DNA from: Streptomyces coeruleorubidus
GTDB lineage: Bacteria; Actinomycetota; Actinomycetes; Streptomycetales; Streptomycetaceae
NCBI RefSeq assembly: GCF_008705135.1
Contig: NZ_CP023694.1
Location: 5,561,001 to 5,625,000 of the forward strand
Length of the DNA stretch: 64,000 nucleotides
Reading direction: 5' to 3'
Below, one piece after another: positions 7,409 to 16,767 of the stretch (positions are counted from its first letter, which is position 1; every line of letters starts with the position of its first letter). The position numbers and the translations under genes are program-made. The notes under the pieces were generated by a model. It saw only the letters and a list, made by a program, of their open reading frames with translations, ran no database searches and had not been told where the DNA came from.

Positions 7409-9399
7409 CCACGACCACCCTCGCCGTCCTCGTCCCCCTCCTTCCGTTCCTCGGCGCCGTCGCCGGCCTGCTCCTGGGCCGCACGGCACCCGGCTTCGTC
7501 CGCCCGCTCGCCGTCCTGCCGACGCTCACCTCCCTGGTACTCGCCGCGCTGGTCGCCGTGCGTCAGGGCGGTGACGCGGCCGTCAACGCGGCCACGGAAC
7601 TCACCCCCACCGGCTCCGTCCCGATCGAACTCGCCCTGCACATCGACGGCTTCGCCGCCCTCGTCGCCGTGCTCGTCGGCCTGGTCGCCTCCTGCGTGCA
7701 GGTCTACTCGACGGGCTACCTGCGCGACGACCCGCGCTACGCCTCGTACGCCGCTCTCGTCTCCCTGTTCACCTCCGCGATGCTTCTGGTCGTCTACTCG
7801 GGCGACCTGATCGTGCTGCTGGTCGGCTGGGAAGTCATGGGCATCTGCTCCTACTTCCTGGTCGGCCACTACTGGGAGACCCCGGAGGCCCGCGCCGCCT
7901 CCCTCAAGGCCTTCCTGGTCACCAAACTCGGCGACGTCCCCTTCCTCATCGGCCTGTTCGCCCTGGCCACCGACGCCGGTTCGTTCCGCATCACTCAGGT
8001 CCTCGGCGCCGTCGCGAGCGGCTCGCTCGACCACCCGACGCTGATCGCCCTGCTCCTCCTCGCCGGCGTGGCGGGCAAGTCCGCGCAGTTCCCGCTGCAC
8101 ACCTGGCTTCCCGACGCGATGGCGGGCCCGACCCCCGTCTCCGCGCTGATCCACGCCGCGACGATGGTCGCCGCCGGTGTCTACTTCATCGCCCGTCTCC
8201 TGCCGTTGTTCGAGGCCTCCCAGGCCGCGATGGTCGTCCTGGCCGTCATGGCCGCCGTCACGATGGCCGGCTCGGCGCTCGCCGCGCTCGCCCAGGACGA
8301 CATCAAGCGCGTCCTCGCCTACTCGACGATCGGTCAGCTCGGTTACATGTCCGGCGCCCTCGCCGTAGGCGACCGCGGTGCCGCCGTCTTCCACCTCCTG
8401 TCCCACGGCGCCTTCAAGGCGCTGCTGTTCCTCGCGGCCGGCGTGATCATCCACGCCGCCGGCACCAACTCGCTCGCCGCGATGTCCCGCACGCGGAACC
8501 TGCGCGACCGCGTCCCCGACGCCTACTGGACGATGACCGTGGCGCTGCTCGCGCTCGCCGCGATCCCGCCGTTCAGCGGCTTCTTCTCCAAGGAGGCCGT
8601 CCTCGGCGTCGCCGAACACGTCGTCACCGGACACACCGAGCACGCCCCCGCCGCCGCGGGCTGGATCGTCCTCGTCGCCGGCCTGCTCACGGCCGTGCTC
8701 ACCGCCGCCTACGCGATGCGCCTGTGGCTGCTGGCCTTCCGCGGCCGGGGCACCGAAGCCCCCGACCACGGCAGGCAGCCGCTGACGATGACCGTCGTGC
8801 TGTGGGTACTCGCCGCCCCGTCCCTGGCCCTCGGCGGATTCGCGTTCCGCCTGCTGCCCGACTGGTTCGACGGCCGTGACCTCGGCCCCACCCTCACCAC
8901 CTCCGTGCTCGGCACGGGCGTGGCCCTGGTCGGCGGCATCGTCACCTACGGCGCCTGGCGGCACACCACCGCGCTCACCGCACGCGTCCCGCTGGGCGCG
9001 GTCGCGGCCCATCCCGAGGGCGACGCCGCCCAGGTCGAGGCGGAGGCCATCGCCACCCACGAGCCGGCCTACGGCGACATCGCCTACGCGCCCGACCCCG
9101 CCGACCCCGGACGGCTCCTGCTCGGCCCGCTGCACCGCCACGCGGCCGCCGGCTTCCACCTGGACGCCGTGTACAGGGCCCTCTTCGTCCGGCCGGTCCA
9201 GGCCGGGGCGAGCCTCGTCCGGTTCCTCGACCGGGAGGTCGTCGAGACCTACGTGCGCGGAGCGGGTGCGCTGCCCCGCTGGCTCGGCGCCGCCGTACGG
9301 CGCGCCCAGACCGGCAACGTCCAGACCTATGTGAGCGCGCTGCTCGCCGGCACCGTCGTCCTCGCGGTCGCCGTCGTCCTCGTCGCCACGGGAGCGTGA
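7405..9399 (+). CDS. nuoL: NADH-quinone oxidoreductase subunit L (antiporter-like)
   Basis: A 664-residue antiporter-like membrane subunit, the most distal proton-pumping unit in complex I. The proton-antiporter core is clear, with FPLHTWLPDAMAGPTPVSAL and DDIKRVLAYSTIGQLGYM. The C-terminal part, from about residue 500, should form the amphipathic lateral helix and last transmembrane segment. Length fits full NuoL. It is separated by 6 nt from nuoM. Having all three antiporter subunits intact argues that the complex still moves ions. Confidence 0.96.
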   Translation: MTTTTLAVLVPLLPFLGAVAGLLLGRTAPGFVRPLAVLPTLTSLVLAALVAVRQGGDAAVNAATELTPTGSVPIELALHIDGFAALVAVLVGLVASCVQVYSTGYLRDDPRYASYAALVSLFTSAMLLVVYSGDLIVLLVGWEVMGICSYFLVGHYWETPEARAASLKAFLVTKLGDVPFLIGLFALATDAGSFRITQVLGAVASGSLDHPTLIALLLLAGVAGKSAQFPLHTWLPDAMAGPTPVSALIHAATMVAAGVYFIARLLPLFEASQAAMVVLAVMAAVTMAGSALAALAQDDIKRVLAYSTIGQLGYMSGALAVGDRGAAVFHLLSHGAFKALLFLAAGVIIHAAGTNSLAAMSRTRNLRDRVPDAYWTMTVALLALAAIPPFSGFFSKEAVLGVAEHVVTGHTEHAPAAAGWIVLVAGLLTAVLTAAYAMRLWLLAFRGRGTEAPDHGRQPLTMTVVLWVLAAPSLALGGFAFRLLPDWFDGRDLGPTLTTSVLGTGVALVGGIVTYGAWRHTTALTARVPLGAVAAHPEGDAAQVEAEAIATHEPAYGDIAYAPDPADPGRLLLGPLHRHAAAGFHLDAVYRALFVRPVQAGASLVRFLDREVVETYVRGAGALPRWLGAAVRRAQTGNVQTYVSALLAGTVVLAVAVVLVATGA

Positions 9400-9405
9400 G
9401 CAGGC

Positions 9406-10980
9406 GTGATCGATATCAACGAGTCCGTGATGCAGTTCCTTCTGGCGTTCGTCGTCGTCGGGCCGCTCCTGGGCGCCGCCGCGGCTCTCCTGCCGGCCCC
9501 GCCCGGGCTGAAGGGGAAGTCACCCGAGCAGGCCGTGCTCCGGCACGGCGTCACCGTCACCGGCGCGGTCCTCATCGCGGCGATCGTCCTCGCGCTCGGT
9601 TTCGACCACGACCAGCCGTCGAGGATGCAGGCCAGCACGGACATCAGCTGGATCCCCGCACTCGACGTACGCATCCACCTCGGCATCGACGGCATCTCCC
9701 TCCCCCTTCTGGTCCTGACCGCGCTGCTGACCTTCCTCTGCGCGCTCTACTCGTACTTCAAGATGCCCGCGGGCCCGACGCCGAAGGCCTTCGTCGCGCT
9801 GCTGCTCGTCCTCGAGTCCGGCACGCTCGCGACCTTCGCCGTCCTCGACCTGCTGCTGTTCTTCCTCGCCTTCGAGATGGTGCTCATCCCGATGTACTTC
9901 CTCATCGCCCGCTGGGGCGGCGAGGGCAGGAGCCAGGCCGCTTGGCGGTTCATCCTCTACACGCTGCTCGGCTCCGTGGTCATGCTGCTCGGCCTGCTCC
10001 TGATCGGGATCAAGGCGGGCACGTTCGACATGATGGCACTCGCCACTGACAACGGCCGGTCGCTGACCACATCCGTGCAGGTCATCGCCGTTCTGGCGAT
10101 CGGGATCGGCCTCGCCGTCAAGACGCCGATGTGGCCGCTGCACAGCTGGCTGCCCGATGCCCACACCGCCGCGCCGACCGTCGGCTCGGTCCTGCTGGCC
10201 GGTGTCCTGCTGAAGATGGGTACGTACGGCTTCGTCCGGATCATCCTCCCCATCGCACCGGACGGCTTCCGCACTTTCGCGCCCTATCTCGCAGCGCTCG
10301 CCGTCGTCGGCATCATCTACGGGTCCCTGGCCTGCCTGGCCCTCGCCAAGCAGGGCGCGAAGGGCGACCTCAAGCGCCTCATCGCCTACTCGTCCGTCGG
10401 CCACATGGGCTTCGTCCTGCTCGGCATCGCCACGATGACCCCGACCGGCGTGAACGGCGCCCTGTTCGCCAACATCGCCCACGGCCTCATCACCGGCCTG
10501 CTCTTCTTCCTGGTCGGCGCGCTGAAGGACCGCACCGGCACCACCGACCTCGACACCTTGGCCGAGGAGACCGGAGCCGCGCTCTACGGCAAGGCTCCGC
10601 GCCTCGGCGGCCTGCTCGCCTTCGCCGCGGTCGCCTCGCTCGGCCTGCCGGGCCTGGCCGGCTTCTGGGGCGAGATGCTGGCCCTGTTCGGCGCGTTCCA
10701 GCCGGGAGCAGGCCTCAGCCGTCCCGCGTTCCTCACCTTCATGGCGATCGGCGCGTTCGGCACGCTGCTGACGGCCGCGTACCTGCTGATCGTGGTCCGC
10801 CGCGTCTGCATGGGTGCCCTGCCCCAGGACGCCCCCAAGCTCACCGACGTCCGCAGTTACGAGTTCGCGGCCTGGACCCCGCTCGTCGTCCTCACCGTCG
10901 TCGCGGGCCTGTGGCCCAGGGCCCTCCTCGGCCTGAGCGACCCGGCCGTCCAGCAGCTCCTCGCAGGAGGCACCCGATGA
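9406..10980 (+). CDS. nuoM: NADH-quinone oxidoreductase subunit M (antiporter-like)
   Basis: A 524-residue antiporter-like membrane subunit with about 14 helices. Signature segments include FFLAFEMVLIPMYFLI (membrane glutamate), PMWPLHSWLPDAHTAAPT and LKRLIAYSSVGHMGFVLLG. The GTG start at 9406 follows the nuoL stop by 6 nt. It overlaps nuoN by 4 nt (ATGA). All charged channel residues I know for the family appear to be kept. Confidence 0.96.
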   Translation: MIDINESVMQFLLAFVVVGPLLGAAAALLPAPPGLKGKSPEQAVLRHGVTVTGAVLIAAIVLALGFDHDQPSRMQASTDISWIPALDVRIHLGIDGISLPLLVLTALLTFLCALYSYFKMPAGPTPKAFVALLLVLESGTLATFAVLDLLLFFLAFEMVLIPMYFLIARWGGEGRSQAAWRFILYTLLGSVVMLLGLLLIGIKAGTFDMMALATDNGRSLTTSVQVIAVLAIGIGLAVKTPMWPLHSWLPDAHTAAPTVGSVLLAGVLLKMGTYGFVRIILPIAPDGFRTFAPYLAALAVVGIIYGSLACLALAKQGAKGDLKRLIAYSSVGHMGFVLLGIATMTPTGVNGALFANIAHGLITGLLFFLVGALKDRTGTTDLDTLAEETGAALYGKAPRLGGLLAFAAVASLGLPGLAGFWGEMLALFGAFQPGAGLSRPAFLTFMAIGAFGTLLTAAYLLIVVRRVCMGALPQDAPKLTDVRSYEFAAWTPLVVLTVVAGLWPRALLGLSDPAVQQLLAGGTR

Positions 10981-12500
10981 GCTCCCCGGCCCAGCCCCTG
11001 GCCGCGTCGCTGGTCCAGTCCGTCGACTGGCTCGCGATCGCACCGCCCACCATCGCGGCGGTCGTCGGCCTCGTCGTCCTGGTCGCCGACCTGTTCGTCG
11101 CCGAGAACCGGAAGACGCTGCTCGGCTGGACGTCCGTTGCGGGCCTGGCCGCCGCCACGCTGATGCTGCTGCCCCTCCTGGACGGCGACCGCAGTACCTT
11201 CTGCCTGACCGGCGACGCCACCGTATGCAGCTACACGGCCGACCGCTTCACCCTGGTCATCCAGTTCCTGGTCCTCGGCGGCGCCCTCCTCGCCGCCCTC
11301 CTGTCGGTCACCGCTCTGAAGGACGCCCGCAAGGAGCTCCCCGAAGGGGAGTACTGGTTCCTCCTGCTGTCCTCCGCGGCCGGCGCCGCCCTCCTGCCCG
11401 CCTCCCGCGACCTCGCGACCCTGATCGTCGCCCTCGAGGTCGCCTCCCTGCCCGCCTTCGCGCTGGTCGGCCTCAGGTACGGCGACCGGAAGTCCTCCGA
11501 AGCGGCCCTGAAGTTCTTCCTGTCCTCGGTCACCGCCACCGCGGTCAGCCTCATGGGCATCAGCTTCCTGTACGCCTCCACCGGAACCCTCTACCTCACC
11601 CAGGTCGCCGACCGCATCCAGAACGTCGACGGGCAGCTCCACACGCTCGCCCAGACCGGCGTCGTCCTCACCCTCGTCGGCTTCGCCTTCAAGACGGCCG
11701 CCGTGCCCTTCCACTTCTGGGTGCCCGACACCTACGTGGGGGCGCCCCTGCCGATCGCCGCCTACCTGTCGGTCATCGGCAAGGCGGTCGGTTTCAGCGG
11801 GCTGATCCTGGTCACGGTCGTCGCCCTCCCGTCGTACGCCGACGTCTGGGGCCCGGCCCTGGCCGTCCTGGCCGCGCTCACCATGACCGTGGGCAACGTC
11901 GGCGCCCTGCGACAGCAGGCCACGCGCGCGTACAGCGCGGTACGCCTGCTCGCCTGGTCGTCCGTCGGCCAGGCCGGCTATCTCCTGGTGCCGATCGCGG
12001 CCGCCGCGTACTCCGGGGACGCCGAGAAGTCGATCGGCTCCACCGTCGCCTACGCCCTGATGTACGGCGCGGTGAATCTCGGCGCCTTCGCCGTGGCCGC
12101 CCTCGTCGGCCGGACGAAGTCCCTCAACCGCGTCTCCGACTACCGCGGCCTGTACGCGTCGAGCCCCCTGTCCGCGCTGCTCCTGGCGTTCTTCCTGCTC
12201 TGCCTCGCCGGGCTGCCGCCGGGCATCATCGGCCTCTTCGCCAAGGTCACCGTCTTCTCGGCGGCCGTCGACGCCGGCCTCGGCTGGCTGGCCGTGATCA
12301 TGGCCGTCAACGTCGTCATCGCGCTGTTCTACTACCTCCAGTGGACGGCCCTGCTCTTCCGCGCCCCCGAGGGCGAACCCGAGAAGCACCGCGTCCCCGC
12401 CCCGCTCACCGCCGCGATCGCGCTGACCGGCGTCCTCGGCATCGCCCTGTCCGGCGCACCCCAGTTGGTCCTGCGCTTCACCGACACGGCCCTCTTCTGA
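10977..12500 (+). CDS. nuoN: NADH-quinone oxidoreductase subunit N (antiporter-like)
   Basis: A 507-residue antiporter-like subunit and the last gene of the nuo cluster. Family motifs include PFHFWVPDTYVGAPLPIAAY and YSAVRLLAWSSVGQAGYLL. About 14 helices are expected. The ATG at 10977 overlaps the nuoM stop and has AGGAGG upstream at about 10965. The gene ends cleanly before an intergenic region with two identical palindromes. Confidence 0.95.
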   Translation: MSSPAQPLAASLVQSVDWLAIAPPTIAAVVGLVVLVADLFVAENRKTLLGWTSVAGLAAATLMLLPLLDGDRSTFCLTGDATVCSYTADRFTLVIQFLVLGGALLAALLSVTALKDARKELPEGEYWFLLLSSAAGAALLPASRDLATLIVALEVASLPAFALVGLRYGDRKSSEAALKFFLSSVTATAVSLMGISFLYASTGTLYLTQVADRIQNVDGQLHTLAQTGVVLTLVGFAFKTAAVPFHFWVPDTYVGAPLPIAAYLSVIGKAVGFSGLILVTVVALPSYADVWGPALAVLAALTMTVGNVGALRQQATRAYSAVRLLAWSSVGQAGYLLVPIAAAAYSGDAEKSIGSTVAYALMYGAVNLGAFAVAALVGRTKSLNRVSDYRGLYASSPLSALLLAFFLLCLAGLPPGIIGLFAKVTVFSAAVDAGLGWLAVIMAVNVVIALFYYLQWTALLFRAPEGEPEKHRVPAPLTAAIALTGVLGIALSGAPQLVLRFTDTALF

Positions 12501-12516
12501 ACAACAGGGGCATTCG

Positions 12517-12557
12517 CCACGCGCGCGTGGGGCACCCGGCCCTCCACGCGCGCGTGG
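12517..12557. promoter_or_regulatory. Twin 14-bp perfect palindromes between nuoN and htpX
   Basis: CCACGCGCGCGTGG, itself a perfect palindrome, occurs at 12517-12530 and again at 12544-12557, 27 bp start to start. Together with flanking G and C they form a larger inverted repeat. Either a paired operator or a terminator/hairpin for the nuo transcript would fit; no T-rich tract follows, which leans towards a protein-binding site. Downstream, to 12740, I see no further gene. Confidence 0.55.
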
Positions 12558-12740
12558 CGCTTTCCCGGCGCCGTTCACCCGGACGGTCCACACCCCCCGC
12601 CGCGCGCACAAGGGAACTAGTGCCTCCCGCCTGGCGTTGACCAGTACGGGAAGGTCCACTGGACGTGAACATCACGGCACCAGTGGCACCGCAGACCAGC
12701 AAGCAAGGGTCCCCCTGCCGCACCACTTGGAGGGCGTACC

Positions 12741-13604
12741 GTGCACCGCCGGCACAACGGGCTCAGGACAGCAGTCCTCCTCGGAGGACTGTCCGCACTC
12801 ATCATCGTCATCGGCAGCTTCTTCGGCCGCATGGGGCTCGTCATCGCCGTCCTGGTAGCGCTGGCCACCAACGCGTACGCGTACTGGAACAGCGACAAGC
12901 TGGCCCTCCGCGCGATGCGCGCCCGCCCGGTGAGCGAGTTCGAGGCCCCGGGGCTCTACCGCATGGTCCGCGAGCTCTCCACACAGGCCCGCCAGCCCAT
13001 GCCGCGCCTGTACATCTCCCCGACGGAGGCGCCCAACGCCTTCGCCACGGGCCGCAACCCGCGCAACGCCGCCGTGTGCTGCACCGACGGCATCCTGCGC
13101 CTCTTGGACGAGCGCGAGCTGCGCGGCGTCATCGGCCACGAGCTCAGCCATGTCTACAACCGCGACATCCTCATCTCGTCGGTCGCCGGTGCCCTCGCCT
13201 CCGTGATCATGTTCCTGGTCAACTTCGCCTGGCTGATCCCGATCGGGCGCTCGGACGACGACGACGGCCCCGGCCTGCTCGGCATGCTGCTGATCATGAT
13301 CTTGGGCCCGCTGGCCGCTTCTCTCATCCAACTGGCCGTCAGCCGCTCCCGGGAGTACCAGGCGGACGCCTCCGGCGCCCAGCTCACCGGCGACCCGCTC
13401 GCCTTGGCCAGCGCCCTGCGCAAGCTCGAACTCGGCACCAAGCAGCTCCCGCTGCCGCCCGAGCCGCGCATCGAGACCGCCAGCCACATGATGATCGCGA
13501 ACCCGTTCCGGCCCGGCCAGGGCCTTTCGAAGATGTTCTCCACGCACCCGCCGATGGCGGACCGCATCGCCCGGCTCGAGAAGATGGCAGGTGGGAATCA
13601 ATGA
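12741..13604 (+). CDS. htpX: HtpX-type membrane zinc metalloprotease (M48)
   Basis: A 287-residue membrane endopeptidase for quality control of misfolded membrane proteins. Two N-terminal hydrophobic segments (about 11-45) are followed by the zinc site HELSH at residues 133-137, with the third ligand probably the glutamate in SREYQADASGA near residue 200. A second hydrophobic pair lies around 150-190. The GTG start has GGAGG at 12729-12733. The stop overlaps the next gene by 4 nt, so the YccF-like protein is probably co-translated. Confidence 0.93.
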   Translation: MHRRHNGLRTAVLLGGLSALIIVIGSFFGRMGLVIAVLVALATNAYAYWNSDKLALRAMRARPVSEFEAPGLYRMVRELSTQARQPMPRLYISPTEAPNAFATGRNPRNAAVCCTDGILRLLDERELRGVIGHELSHVYNRDILISSVAGALASVIMFLVNFAWLIPIGRSDDDDGPGLLGMLLIMILGPLAASLIQLAVSRSREYQADASGAQLTGDPLALASALRKLELGTKQLPLPPEPRIETASHMMIANPFRPGQGLSKMFSTHPPMADRIARLEKMAGGNQ

Positions 13605-13993
13605 GGACCATCCTGAACGTCATATGGCTCGTCTTCAGCGGCTTCTGGCTGTTCCTCGCCTACATGCTCGCGGGCCTGCTCCTCTGCATCACCATCATCG
13701 GCATCCCGTTCGGCGTCGCGGCCTTCCGCATCGGCGTCTACGCGCTGTGGCCCTTCGGGTACACGACGGTCGAGCGCCGTGACGCGGGCGCGCCGTCCTG
13801 CGTAGGAAACGTGCTGTGGCTGGTGCTCGCGGGCTGGTGGCTGACCCTCGGCCACATCGTCACCGGCATCGCGCTGTGCGTCACGATCGTCGGCATCCCG
13901 CTCGGCGTAGCCAACTTCAAGCTCATCCCGGTCTCGCTGCTCCCGCTGGGCCGCGACATCGTGCGGACGGACGAGCCGTTCGCGGTGCGCTGA
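13601..13993 (+). CDS. YccF-domain inner membrane protein
   Basis: A 130-residue membrane protein made of two similar halves, each with the pattern W-x-x-x-x-G-x-x-L followed by an I-x-G-I-P-F/L-G-V-A turn (IIGIPFGVAAF near 37 and IVGIPLGVANF near 100). This is the YccF (DUF307) family, whose function is unknown. The ATG overlaps the htpX stop (ATGA). The pairing suggests a role in the membrane stress response, by association only. Confidence 0.85.
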   Translation: MRTILNVIWLVFSGFWLFLAYMLAGLLLCITIIGIPFGVAAFRIGVYALWPFGYTTVERRDAGAPSCVGNVLWLVLAGWWLTLGHIVTGIALCVTIVGIPLGVANFKLIPVSLLPLGRDIVRTDEPFAVR

Positions 13994-14303
13994 CGGCGGG
14001 GCGACGACACCCGTTTCCACAGGCCACGGGTTATCCACAGGCCCGCCCGCCTGTCAGTGGCGGTCTGCATCATGGACCCATGACCGCGATCGAGCAGTTG
14101 GAGACACGAGCGAGGGGCAAGGCCCACAACACCTGCCCGGACAGTCGGACTTCACGTCAAGAGCCCGCCCGCCCCGGACAGAGGCCCCTGACCGGCAGCA
14201 ACCGAAGCGGGCCCGGACAGCAGCCAAGAGGCCCCGGACCGCCGCTGAAGAAACCCCGACCGACCACAGTCACGCAGCCCCGGCCACAGCCAACAGGGCA
14301 GTC
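13994..14303. other. 310-nt region without a supported gene
   Basis: Contains two TCCACAGGCC copies near 14017 and 14034. An ATG at 14080 opens a frame beginning MTAIEQLETRARGKAHNT, which soon degenerates into Pro/Arg-rich sequence and runs opposite the permease gene. The first ~20 codons look plausible and may be the 5' remnant of a lost gene, but I do not call it. No terminator with a T-tract is seen. Confidence 0.4.
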
Positions 14304-15560
14304 CTACGCCCTACCGGCCCTCGCCCGCACCGCCCGCCGCACTCCGTACGCAACGGCCCCCACCACCAGCACACCCGCGCCGACGACCACCGAAACCCCC
14401 GGCAGCGAGAACGCCAGCACCGCGCACCCGACCAGCCCGACCACCGGCACCACCCGTGCCGTCGGCGCCGAATCCAGCGTCCAGGCCGACGCGTTGGCCA
14501 CGGCGTAGTACGCCAGCACCCCGAAGGAGGAGAACCCGATCGCGCCCCGGACGTCCACCGTGGCGGCCAGGACCGCGACCACCGCACCCACGGCCAGCTC
14601 CGCCCGGTGCGGCACCTGGAAACGCGGATGCACGGCCGCCAGCGCACCCGGCAGATGCCGGTCCCGGGCCATGGCCAGCGTCGTCCGCGAGACGCCCAGG
14701 ATCAGGGCGAGCAGCGACCCCAGCGCGGCCACGGCCGCACCGATCCGCACCACCGGCACGAGCCAGGGCATGCCGGCCGCCCGCACAGCGTCGGCCAGCG
14801 GCGCCGTCGCGTCCCCGAGCCCCTCCGATCCCAGCACCGAAAGGACAGCCACCGCCACACCCGCGTACACCACCAGAGCGATGCCCAGCGCCAGCGGGAT
14901 CGCGCGCGGAATGGTGCGCGCCGGGTCCCGCACCTCCTCACCGAGCGTCGCGATCCGGGCGTACCCGGCGAACGCGAAGAACAGCAGACCGGCCGCCTGA
15001 AGCACGCCACCCGCACCGTTCGAGGCCCCGATGTCCAGCCGCCCGGCATCCGCCTCGCCGGACACCAGACACCCGACGACCACAGCAGCGAGGACAGCCA
15101 GGACCACCGCCACGATCACCCGCGTCAGCCACGCGGACTTCTGGACACCGCCGTAGTTCACCGCCGTCAGCGCCACCACGGCCGCGACCGCCACCGCGTG
15201 CGCCTGCCCCGGCCAGACGTACGTGCCCACGGTGAGCGCCATCGCCGCACAGGAGGCCGTCTTCCCGACCACGAACGACCAGCCCGCGAGATACCCCCAG
15301 AACTCCCCGAGCCGCTCGCGCCCGTACACGTACGTACCGCCCGAGGCCGGATACAGGGCGGCGAGGCGAGCAGACGACATGGCGTTGCAGTACGCGACCA
15401 AGGCGGCGACGGCGAGCCCGAGGAGCAGCCCGGAGCCGGCCGCGTGCGCAGCGGGCGCGAGGGCGGCGAAGATCCCGGCTCCCACCATCGCGCCGAGTCC
15501 GACGACGACGGCGTCCCCGACGCCGAGGGTGCGGCGCAGTCCGGAAGCAGAGGCTGTCAT
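14304..15560 (-). CDS. APC-family amino acid permease
   Basis: A 418-residue cytoplasmic-membrane transporter with about 12 hydrophobic segments. The first helix carries the family motif GLGAMVGAGIFAAL. Later segments include the helix-6-region motif FFAFAGYARIATLGEEV. The start is taken at 15560 because it gives the standard N-terminus (MTASASGLRRTLGVGDAVVV); the open frame continues 44 codons upstream without family resemblance. Substrate cannot be told from sequence. It stands alone, convergent with the region after yccF. Confidence 0.88.
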   Translation of the reverse strand: MTASASGLRRTLGVGDAVVVGLGAMVGAGIFAALAPAAHAAGSGLLLGLAVAALVAYCNAMSSARLAALYPASGGTYVYGRERLGEFWGYLAGWSFVVGKTASCAAMALTVGTYVWPGQAHAVAVAAVVALTAVNYGGVQKSAWLTRVIVAVVLAVLAAVVVGCLVSGEADAGRLDIGASNGAGGVLQAAGLLFFAFAGYARIATLGEEVRDPARTIPRAIPLALGIALVVYAGVAVAVLSVLGSEGLGDATAPLADAVRAAGMPWLVPVVRIGAAVAALGSLLALILGVSRTTLAMARDRHLPGALAAVHPRFQVPHRAELAVGAVVAVLAATVDVRGAIGFSSFGVLAYYAVANASAWTLDSAPTARVVPVVGLVGCAVLAFSLPGVSVVVGAGVLVVGAVAYGVRRAVRARAGRA

Positions 15561-15760
15561 GCACCGCACCCTACTGATCAGTGCAACCGGCGGGTGCTGC
15601 CAGGGCGTCCTCCCCACCAAGACGGTGTGAACGCGCGCGGCAAGGACGTCGCATGCGGAACACCCGGCGTACGACGCACGACGCACGAGCACGGCCTGCC
15701 GGGAGCAAGATCACATGGCCGGGGCAGTGCGGGCACAGCGTGAAAGGGCAGGTTCACGGC

Positions 15761-16027
15761 ATGACCATCCTCAGCTGGATCCTCCTGGGACTGTTGGCCG
15801 GAGCCATCGCGAAGTTCCTGCTACCGGGGCGCGACCCGGGCGGCCTCATCGGCACGACTCTGATAGGCATCGCGGGAGCGTTCATCGGCGGCTGGATATC
15901 GGCCCGCTGGATGGACCACCCGATCACCCAGAACTTCTACGACGGCGCGACCTGGGCCGCGGCGATCGGTGGATCGCTCGTCCTCCTGATCACCTACCGC
16001 CTCCTGTTCGGCAACTCACGCAGCTGA
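15761..16027 (+). CDS. GlsB/YeaQ/YmgE-family membrane protein
   Basis: An 88-residue protein with three hydrophobic helices and the glycine-rich pattern of the family: LLAGAIAKFLLPGRDPGG then GIAGAFIGGWI. These small envelope proteins are linked to stress responses in other bacteria; the exact function is unknown. The ATG at 15761 is chosen over an upstream open frame rich in Arg and His. Upstream Shine-Dalgarno support is weak (AAAGGGCAGG). It ends before a strong bidirectional hairpin. Confidence 0.85.
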   Translation: MTILSWILLGLLAGAIAKFLLPGRDPGGLIGTTLIGIAGAFIGGWISARWMDHPITQNFYDGATWAAAIGGSLVLLITYRLLFGNSRS

Positions 16028-16202
16028 CTGCGCGACGCGCGGCCGGCATCTCTCCACCGCCCCGCACAGCTCCATGACCAGTCGGCGCCCACCGCCCGTG
16101 CGCACGCCCCAGGACGGGCCGGCGCCCCCGGCCAGTGCCGCGCGACCGACACACGTATCGCCCGTGCTCGGCACGCACCCATCGACCGCAGCCGGCAGGC
16201 GA

Positions 16203-16235
16203 GAAGGGTGGGCACCCAGCAGGTGCCCACCCTTC
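16203..16235. terminator. Bidirectional hairpin terminator
   Basis: A perfect 14-bp stem (16203-16216 with 16222-16235) and a 5-nt loop CAGCA lie between the convergent glsB-like gene and yajQ. It should serve both. Confidence 0.8.
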
Positions 16236-16278
16236 CTCGTAACCATGCAGCCCGGGAGCCCCGAGGACCCGACCGGAC

Positions 16279-16767
16279 CTACCGGTAGTTCACGAACTGC
16301 ATGGCGAAGTCGAAGTCCTTGCCCTTCAGCAGGGTGATGACGGCCTGCAGATCGTCACGGCTCTTGGAGCTGACCCGCAGTTCCTCGCCCTGTACTTGAG
16401 CCTTCACGCCCTTGGGGCCCTCGTCGCGGATGGTCTTCGCCACCTTCTTCGCGTTCTCCTGGGAGATGCCCTCCTTGATCGACGCGAAGATCTTGTACTC
16501 CTTGCCGGAGAGCTGGGGCTCGCCCGCGTCCAGAGCCTTCAGCGAGATGCCGCGCTTGATCAGCTTGGACTGGAAGACGTCGAGGATGGCCTTCACCCGG
16601 TCCTCGGAGTTCGCCTCCATGAGGATCTGCTCACCGGACCACGAGATCGAGGCACCCACGCCCTTGAAGTCGTAGCGCTGCGAGATCTCCTTGGCGGCCT
16701 GGTTCAGTGCGTTGTCGACCTCCTGCCGCTCGACCTTCGAGACGATGTCGAAACTGGAGTCGGCCAT
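16279..16767 (-). CDS. yajQ: YajQ family nucleotide (c-di-GMP)-binding protein
   Basis: A 162-residue cytosolic protein of the UPF0234/YajQ family, with two RNP-like alpha/beta domains. Members bind nucleotides, and some bind cyclic di-GMP. Recognised by the N-terminus MADSSFDIVSKVERQEVDNA, the block RYDFKGVGASISW, and the C-terminal KGKDFDFAMQFVNYR. Length matches the family. It is monocistronic, with its own hairpin downstream and a 223-nt gap to the tRNA-Tyr gene on the other side. Confidence 0.93.
   Translation of the reverse strand: MADSSFDIVSKVERQEVDNALNQAAKEISQRYDFKGVGASISWSGEQILMEANSEDRVKAILDVFQSKLIKRGISLKALDAGEPQLSGKEYKIFASIKEGISQENAKKVAKTIRDEGPKGVKAQVQGEELRVSSKSRDDLQAVITLLKGKDFDFAMQFVNYR

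Noticed and set aside
7021..12659. Minus-strand open frames of 500-700 codons opposite nuoK-nuoN
   Set aside because: Shadows of the nuo genes, Gly/Glu/Arg/Gln-rich composition, no start signals.
13816..14508. ORF with MTAIEQLETRARG near 14080
   Set aside because: It becomes Pro/Thr-rich and overlaps the permease on the other strand; at most a 5' remnant.
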